DNA of 64,000 nucleotides from Annona cherimola (Eukaryota; Streptophyta; Magnoliopsida; Magnoliales; Annonaceae), in assembly GCA_030490835.1 (NCBI GenBank), contig CM059972.1, forward strand, positions 58,323,563 through 58,387,562, written 5' to 3'. A program made the position numbers and the translations under genes. The notes under the pieces are model-generated. The model had not been told where the DNA came from, ran no database searches, and saw only the letters and a program-made list of their open reading frames with translations. This document shows, piece by piece, positions 57,700 to 64,000 of the stretch (positions are counted from its first letter, which is position 1; each line of letters opens with the position of its first letter).

Positions 57700-58660
57700 G
57701 CTCACCAAATTCTCACAAGTTGACATGACACTTACGATGGTAAATTCAATGTACTCATTTAGCTAACCAATTCATTTTCAAAATAACATATAGATCTTTC
57801 ATAGGCATAACTAATAGTTCTACTGGGATGGTTAAACTTTCAATTTTTAAGGTACATGTCATACAAGCATATCTCACTAATAGACTACTTGGCGCCTAAG
57901 CGCCAACTCTCTGTATGCTGTGCTATTTAGAAACCTTTCTGAATGCCCTATGCACTCTGTCTTGGCGCCTAGGCGCCAACTCTCTGGATGATTCGCAACT
58001 TAAAACTCCTCCTAGAACACCTGTATGACCATGCCATGGCGCCTAGTCGCAAACTCCCTAGAAGTAATTCTACCTTGTGATCCTCAAAACCATTCCGGAC
58101 TTTTCAGCAGGTTGGTGAAGTGGCGCCTAGGCGCCACTTTCTGGAAGCAGACTGAAGTGTGGTGTTGGAGATTCTGGCACAGGCTTGTAGGGTGGCGCCT
58201 GGGGGCCACTGGTCGCCGCTTAGGCGCCGACACCCTTGCTTACTTTGGTTTCTCTTTTCTTCCATCCATCGAGCTCTTAAGTGTTCCCTGTTTCTTCTCG
58301 TCCGAATTCCTTTAGACAAAAGAATGGAATAGGGTGAATGAAATTTCAAGCCAAAAGATTATAAAAGTTATTAAATATCTTGAAATTCATGTTCAACACC
58401 CAATTGATGCAAAAATCACATTTTAAACCAAATTTCATATTGAACTCAAATAATTCCCCATAAAATTGGTATAAAATGTCCACATAATATACTATTAATT
58501 TCCAATTATTACTACCCTCAACAGGTTATGTAATTCAGACATTCTAATTTAACTCAGTGACTTCCAAACTATTCCCTCGAACAAACTCTTTAGATATAAA
58601 AGAGCTATCTACACCTATATCAAAAACACGCTTATGAAAAAATACCATAGGGATAAATAA
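57700..58660 (-). pseudogene. pol: Gypsy aspartic protease remnant, split by a GGCGCC-rich insertion
   Basis: The minus strand near 58560-58625 reads VFDIGVDSSFISKEFVR, equivalent to the protease start VLFDSGATHSFIS. The protease end, ELLVMPMKDLYVILKMNWL, lies near 57760-57830. These two parts are normally about 200 bp apart but here are separated by about 800 bp, so some 600 bp (about 57885-58540) was inserted. The catalytic DSG/DTG has become DIG. Confidence 0.65.
57885..58240. repeat. GGCGCCTAGGCGCC palindrome cluster
   Basis: Five copies or variants of GGCGCCTAGGCGCC (starting near 57892, 57964, 58039, 58122 and 58194-58217) recur at about 60-80 bp intervals, several followed by AACTCTCTG. 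GC content is far above the surroundings. Similar words occur in the Athila-like LTR (4866-5020), suggesting a related source. Confidence 0.75.
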
Positions 58661-58857
58661 TACCTACCATAGTCTCTTCGGTGCTTGGGCCTGCACGGGT
58701 ATTAGGGCGTGGACTTATTCTTGAGCTCGGGCAAATGGCTATTGTCTGCTACCTTTATATTGTTGTCATACATGTCTGCCCACTAGGCAATTTTGTCCCT
58801 ACTACTATCGTTGTCCAACATTTTTAGCTGTTGGATAATTTTTAAGCATGTGACCAA

Positions 58858-60180
58858 GTTACCCATATTTATAGCACACAAAGTCTATAGTACAGTTCGA
58901 TGGCCTATAACCAGTTTTCCCGCACTTGATGCACTTGCAAAGCCCAATTTGAAACTTTCCACATCTGTCGCACTTAGGGATTCTTTTCTTCTTCTAAAAT
59001 CCTTCATTCTTTGCACCTCCCTCAGTTCTAGTTTACCTCAAAGAAGATTATCTCATCTGCTTCTTCCCTGAACAATCCTCTACTGGTGATCGTTCCCTCT
59101 TCACGTAATGCCTATGAAGTTCAGCAGTATCAATCTCAACTAAGAAAGCGTTATTGACTGTGTCACCATAAGTTTTATTACGGTAAACAATTACTTGATC
59201 ATGAATACCTTCAACTAGACCATCCTCAAACTTGCGGATCTAACTTTTCTCTTCCCATTTTGAACTTAGAGCAAGTCAGAGCAAAGAGTTGAATTTTGTT
59301 TCATGCTCGACCACCTTGATAGTGTCTTGCTTTAATTCTACAAACTCTCGAGCCTTCACAATTCTAATTGAAGATGGGAAGAACTTGGGAAAGAAGACTT
59401 CCTTAAACTTGTCCCAAGTTACGATTTCTTTCCCATTGTGGAAGACATGCTGCTATGTTTTTCACCATCAATAGGCCTCTCCATGAATTTGAATGGAGCA
59501 AACAAAACTTTTTGATAGTCGTTGAAACTCAGAAAGTTAAAAGATCTTTTCTATCGCCTCAATCTAATACTCGGTAGCTACATAACCATCATCGACAAAG
59601 GATGAATGTTTTCGAAGATGGAATGCATCAATATCTCATCGATCTATTTCCTATTATTTGGAATAACTTGTAGTTGCCACACTCAAACTTTTCATAACTA
59701 TTCCCTGAACTCTATCACTAGTCTTTTTGTTTGCTTGGTGCAAGACCTCCATTTCTTCTTGCCCATCAAAGTCTAACTTTTCTCTGAGAATCTAAGCACT
59801 CGAATTCTATTTTGGCCCTTCTCTTTTACTCCTATGCATACTAGCAGTAGATTGTTATTCATCATGATCGTGGTGACAGAGTTCTTAGTTTCTAGCACTA
59901 CTATTGATTGCTATTGGACAATATGTTCTAGCTATGCTTGCATCTATTCCCGCTAATGAAATGTCTTTGCCTAAAACACTGCAAAGGTCTGTCCCTATTC
60001 ATTCAGACAATGTTCAAGCATGAAAGTTCTGGTCGGGGATTCAATTAGAGTTTTATCCTTCTTCCTACTAGGCGTCTTCCTAAACTCTGCCTCTAGTTGG
60101 TCCTTAACTTGCTTTTTTCGTGACTTTTTGTTAGGATATTGCTCTTCCTAACTAGTTTGGGCATTCAGATTGTCGAAATT
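58858..60180 (-). pseudogene. gag: Gypsy gag remnant with zinc knuckles
   Basis: The minus strand at about 58858-58985 reads CDRCGKFQIGLC, KCIKCGKTGYRPSNC and CYKYG: the tandem knuckles of plant gypsy gag, with His changed to Gln and Tyr. Upstream (59280-59450) is the capsid motif EIVTWDKFKEVFFPKFFP with AREFVELKQDTIKVVEHE, the Retrotrans_gag core. Stops and shifts break it. The part from 59800 to 60180 is only weakly gag-like. Confidence 0.82.
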
Positions 60181-61463
60181 GATTTTCATTCTAGCATAGA
60201 AGAGAATATAGTCTTAATACATATTATTTTTGAGTAAACAAGAACAATCTTAACTTTTATTAAAAATAAATAATTTTGTTTACAACATAGTTTGTTTACT
60301 TTTTAAAAGGATAATTTTTTTAAGGTTTTCTGAAGAATAACATAGAAAACAAACTCGGTTATCATATAGACATGTCTTAGCTATATGTCCATTGATACGA
60401 CAAAAATAACATACTTAGTTATAGCGACTTGTTGGTTATAAAAAGTCCTTAGTTCCTTCCTAGCATTGGCTTCCTTAGACTTAACTTTAGTTTGTACATC
60501 TCGACCCTGTGATCGCATAGGATGTAGTCTATAAGTGACTTGAGAAGGTACCTACCAAATCTCTTCCTCAATATGGACAAGATCTGGGTTGCGTACTTGA
60601 ATAGGTAGCTTTGGACTAGGTTCAACTATCATCTTTGGCTTGAGTATAACATGGGACTTATCCACAACCATTGGTATCTCAGTAGCCTTGGACATATCCA
60701 CCACTTTGGGCACATCCATAGCCTTGGGTACACTAACCACTTCAAACTCATCCATAGCTTTAGGCACATCCTTAACTTAGGTAAATCAGCAGCTTTGGGC
60801 TCATCCACGGCTTTGAGTAGTAGTTTTAGACACATCCTCAGCTCTGGGTACAATAAAGGTGATGTCTTAGATTTTGAAATAGCAACCTTAGTCTGAATAG
60901 GAGGTTTCTCTAAAGTCGTAGGACCATCCTGTTTAGGGTTCCAGCCTTCTGACGTAGGGTTGCAACCTTCTTAGGTATAGGTACATCTTGAATTTTTTTC
61001 TTCAGCCTTTCATCCTCTATGGGTTTCTAGGTATGCGGCCTTTTACATTTATTAGTCAGGATTTCATTATCTAGATTAATCTCTGGGTCAATCGTTACCT
61101 GGGTCACTAGTTTCTTACCCTTTTTCCAACTTAGATTTCTAACGCCATGCTTAACAGGTGCAGCTGGGGTTGCAATGTCTATAGCCTTTAGGATCCTATC
61201 TAGCTTTTTATTTAGAGCTTGATATTATAAATATGACTCCTTTCTTCAAGTTAGAACCTATTTCTTTATAGTACTTAGCCTCTCATGGGTAGTAGGGAGG
61301 GCTTTCTTTGGGTCTTAGGATTAGGGTATACTGATACACTTGAACTGACCTTTTTTCTTGAATTAGAACAAGAAAAAAATTTAGGGTTAGATTCGCAAAT
61401 CCATTTTAAATTTTTTTTATAAAACCAAATAATAATTAATTAGTGATACTTTTATATGTGTGG
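60181..61463 (-). other. Leader region of the gypsy element with a repeated peptide frame
   Basis: The minus frame 60552-60767 (71 codons) encodes short repeats of the type PKAMDxPKVVDMSKA, mirrored in DNA by a degenerate ~27-36-bp repeat (60650-60860). It lies between the primer site and gag, where most gypsy elements have a noncoding leader. Whether it was ever translated is unknown. Confidence 0.4.
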
Positions 61464-61477
61464 TTGCTTTGATATCA
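61464..61477 (-). other. Primer binding site of the gypsy element (initiator tRNA-Met type, mutated)
   Basis: On the minus strand the sequence TGATATCAAAGCAA differs from TGGTATCAGAGCAA at two positions, both G to A. It lies directly inside the right LTR. Confidence 0.55.
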
Positions 61478-61481
61478 TCTA

Positions 61482-63265
61482 CAACATACCGACCCAGAAA
61501 AGTGATCTTAAGCCATGTATTTAGTCTAACTTCCTAAGATTAATCCCACATTTATGGAAAAATTAATTACTATAAGTTTATAAATAAAAAAATCTAAAAT
61601 GCACTTCCGCTAATCATATTCCCATTATTACATCAAGGCATAAAAAAATAAAAATTATGAATCCATCATTTTCAATACATTCCTTTATTAAATAAAAATA
61701 AATTAAATATTCTTGCAGCAACCCAATGTTTAGTGTCCCACTTAATTTGGTACACCTATAAAAATAATGGATTAATCCCAACATGACTAGTAAGTGAAAA
61801 ATTATTTGAAAAGGGATAATGGTCTAATTAAATGATAAAAATAATTTAATTTAATATCTTAAAAATTAAGCCTTAAATACAAAATCAAATCCTTCCATTG
61901 AATTCAAAAGCATTAAAAATATAAAAATGAACTATTTGATCATGAAAATTAGAGTTAAGATGATCAAATCATGGCAATACAAAATAGATGGCTTAAAAAT
62001 TGCCACATCCCCACTATTACATTGTTGGATTCTACTTGGGCTTATCTAAGTGTTGGGCTAGCTCACATAGTAGCCTAAGTTTATAGATCATGGCCAAGAA
62101 GTAATTTCCTTCTAATGGGTATACCTACAATAAAACAAAAAATTATCCTTCTATTGCAAAATACCCTAAACGAACTTTTATACAAAATTTCCCATGAAAG
62201 AATAAAGTTGGTTGTCAATCATTCCTTGCATAAAATGCAAAAGAATCAGTCTACGCTGTATAGCTCATTAGCTCATAGGATATATATAATATTATATTTC
62301 CACACACATTAACTAAAAAGCAATTGCATATCATGGTTGTAATAACAACATGCATTATAAAAGAAAAGGAGACCAAAGTCTCTAGCATAATGACATCTAT
62401 GCATAATCTCATATTCATGTGGGAACTGTAGACATAATAACATGCATACAACCTTACTCAATTAAATTTTTTTAAGTCGCAATGAACTCCTTACATTTAT
62501 ACAAACTAATATATAAAAATATATACTAATCAAACATGTGCATATTAAAACCATATAAAATCTAACAAATATCGGGGCATAAATTTCAAGCAGAATATAA
62601 TTTTATATTCCTGCAATTCTATAGAAATATAAATTATTTACCCAAATATATCACTTGAATATTGTACAATTCTTGTATAATTAATTAAATAATTAACTAT
62701 ACTAAAAATAATAACCAAGGCATTCAATAATTAATGTTGAGCCTATAATCAATTCCCAAGTGAAATCTACTTACCTGACAAAATTTCTCTTTCGGTTTAC
62801 TGCAACTCTAGCTTTTCAAATCTTTTATACTAATACCTAAATCCATCAACTTCTCAACCCATTTTATAAAAGCTTCCCTAGGTTCCCTAAAATTCAAGGG
62901 AAAAATAAAACAATAAAATCCTATCACTTGAATTTAACTTTAAATTCAATTCCAACCCCATCTTATCTAGTAGATTCTTTATCTTATCTTATCTTATGGT
63001 TCCACATGCCTTGAGAGGGCCGATAGGTAAAACTACAAAAATTAATTATTTTCTTATGAAACCCCCACTCGAACCCTGGACCACTTGTATGTCAATCAAG
63101 CTACATAGGTTACTGAAATAAAATCCAAAAATAAAAATAAAAATACAACCTACAACATATATAAATAATAATTGGATAAAACCCATTATTAACCATTAGA
63201 CCTAGTTGGTCAAAGGGTTAACCTTGCCATGTAAGCTATCCTACATTAAGTGTAACTCGGGCTCA
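61482..63265 (-). repeat. Right (5') LTR of the minus-strand gypsy element
   Basis: About 1.78 kb, uninterrupted and AT-rich. It matches the split left LTR and shows both sites where copia insertions entered that copy. The outer end is placed where similarity to 54798-54820 fades (CCATGTAAGCTATCCTACAT). Exact ends are uncertain because terminal TG/CA are not clear. Confidence 0.7.
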
Positions 63266-63800
63266 TAAAGCTCAGGTTCACCTCAATATTAACCCTATTT
63301 ATAAAATATTAACCCTAACTTTAACCCTACTTCTATTTGTAAAACCTAAACCTTAACCTTATTTTTGAAAATCGTGTTCGGGTTAAGTTTAGGGTTGAAA
63401 TTTTTGTTGATGTATTTAAATTTTATTTGAGAGTGATACGTTTAAAATTTCATATGAATACATAAAAATAACAAATCATATAAGTAAACATAATAATATA
63501 TAGTCAAACTACAAATTTTTTTTAAAAAAAATAGCAATATAAAGAATATTTCTAGAAAAAAATTAACATAAAAAAAGATAAAATAATAAAATTAATGGAT
63601 GTAAAAGTAAATAATAAAAATAAAAGATAAATATAAATAAAATAATAGATTTTATTTATGATATAATTACAATATGCCAAACATGTAGTCAAATATAAAT
63701 ATAAATAACATAAATAAGCAAAATATAAAGAAATATTGTTTAAATATTTTGCATATAATATATTTTATAATAATATGAAAATGAAAATAGGGTTTGAGTT
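63266..63800. other. AT-rich spacer
   Basis: No gene is seen. The first 110 bp have several CCCTAA/AACCCTA words in irregular spacing; the rest is A/T-rich simple sequence. Confidence 0.6.
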
Positions 63801-64000
63801 TGTTGATCCGGAATTTATGGCAATACCCAAGAGGGAAGGGGTGAATTGAGTGTTTTAAATTTTTTTGCTTAATCAGAAACTTTTCCTTTTGTAAAAATTA
63901 ATCCCCTCAATGAAACGATCAGTGAGTTGGAATGAAATGGTGCAATAGAAGTATAAAACACAAGCAATCAACCCACATCAAGAGACATCGATATATAGTA
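63801..64000 (-). repeat. Reverse SIRE-like LTR, cut by the window end
   Basis: On plus it starts TGTTGATCCGGAATTTATGG, then CCCAAGAGGGAAGGGGTGAATT and AAGAGACATCGATATATAGT, matching the U5 end in reverse of element C's LTRs. The rest lies outside the window. Confidence 0.85.

Larger units (their letters stand above)
54798..61463 (-). mobile_element. Internal domain of a decayed minus-strand Ty3/gypsy element
   Basis: Reading the minus strand from right to left gives primer site, leader, gag with zinc knuckles, protease, RT, RNase H and integrase: the Ty3/gypsy order, with integrase last. Its LTRs are the split copy at 28810-54820 and the intact copy at 61482-63265. Stops and shifts are everywhere, so it is a fossil, older than the copia elements inside its LTR. 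Confidence 0.85.

Noticed and set aside
63280..63380. AACCCTA-rich stretch resembling telomeric repeats
   Set aside because: Spacing is irregular with AT-rich fillers; there is no run of two or more perfect TTTAGGG units.

Overview
This window reads as intergenic plant DNA, most likely from a eudicot. It is AT-rich and made almost entirely of nested LTR retrotransposons plus one hAT-like DNA transposon. I found no host protein gene, tRNA, rRNA or CRISPR array. The plant call rests on Ty1/copia elements of the SIRE/Maximus type (initiator-tRNA-Met primer site, two-zinc-knuckle gag, extra ORF after pol), a tRNA-Asp-primed Athila-like element, and Ty3/gypsy relics. The species cannot be told.

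Layout. 1-6073: a gag-only Athila-like element whose 5' LTR is cut by the window edge. It sits inside 'element A', a decayed SIRE-like copia copy (6074-9978 and 18930-22502). Element A is split again by a hAT-like transposon (9987-18921, perfect 8-bp target duplication). That transposon carries a reverse copia LTR, which is itself interrupted by a forward solo LTR (10646-12273) and a 4.1-kb gypsy-type solo LTR (12297-16383). Element A's 3' LTR holds another solo LTR (20476-22277) and runs straight into a primer site and gag fragment of a second copy, 'B' (22503-22879), which is cut by a truncated reverse LTR (22880-24289). 24290-27570 is noncoding and holds a degenerate ~390-bp repeat. 27571-28508 holds a truncated LTR and a TRIM-like relic.

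From about 28.8 to 63.3 kb the outermost unit is a minus-strand Ty3/gypsy element. Its left LTR was broken by a reverse copia LTR (29248-43076), which was later entered by 'element C' (29702-41772), and separately by 'element E' (44311-54792). The gypsy internal domain (54798-61463) and right LTR (61482-63265) follow, and a further reverse copia LTR runs off the end (63801-64000).

Element E is the best preserved copy: LTRs of 1465 and 1433 bp, a 5-bp target duplication AATAT, primer site, gag, protease, integrase, RT, RNase H, a third ORF after pol, and polypurine tracts. All copies are broken by stops or frameshifts, so none seems autonomous. The features most worth attention are the third ORF (basic N-terminus, conserved globular domain, proline/acid-rich linker, coiled coil), the arrays of AAGTCGACTT-type hairpin repeats in the copia LTRs that recur just upstream of that ORF, and the clustering of insertions in a 45-bp stretch of the copia U5 region.
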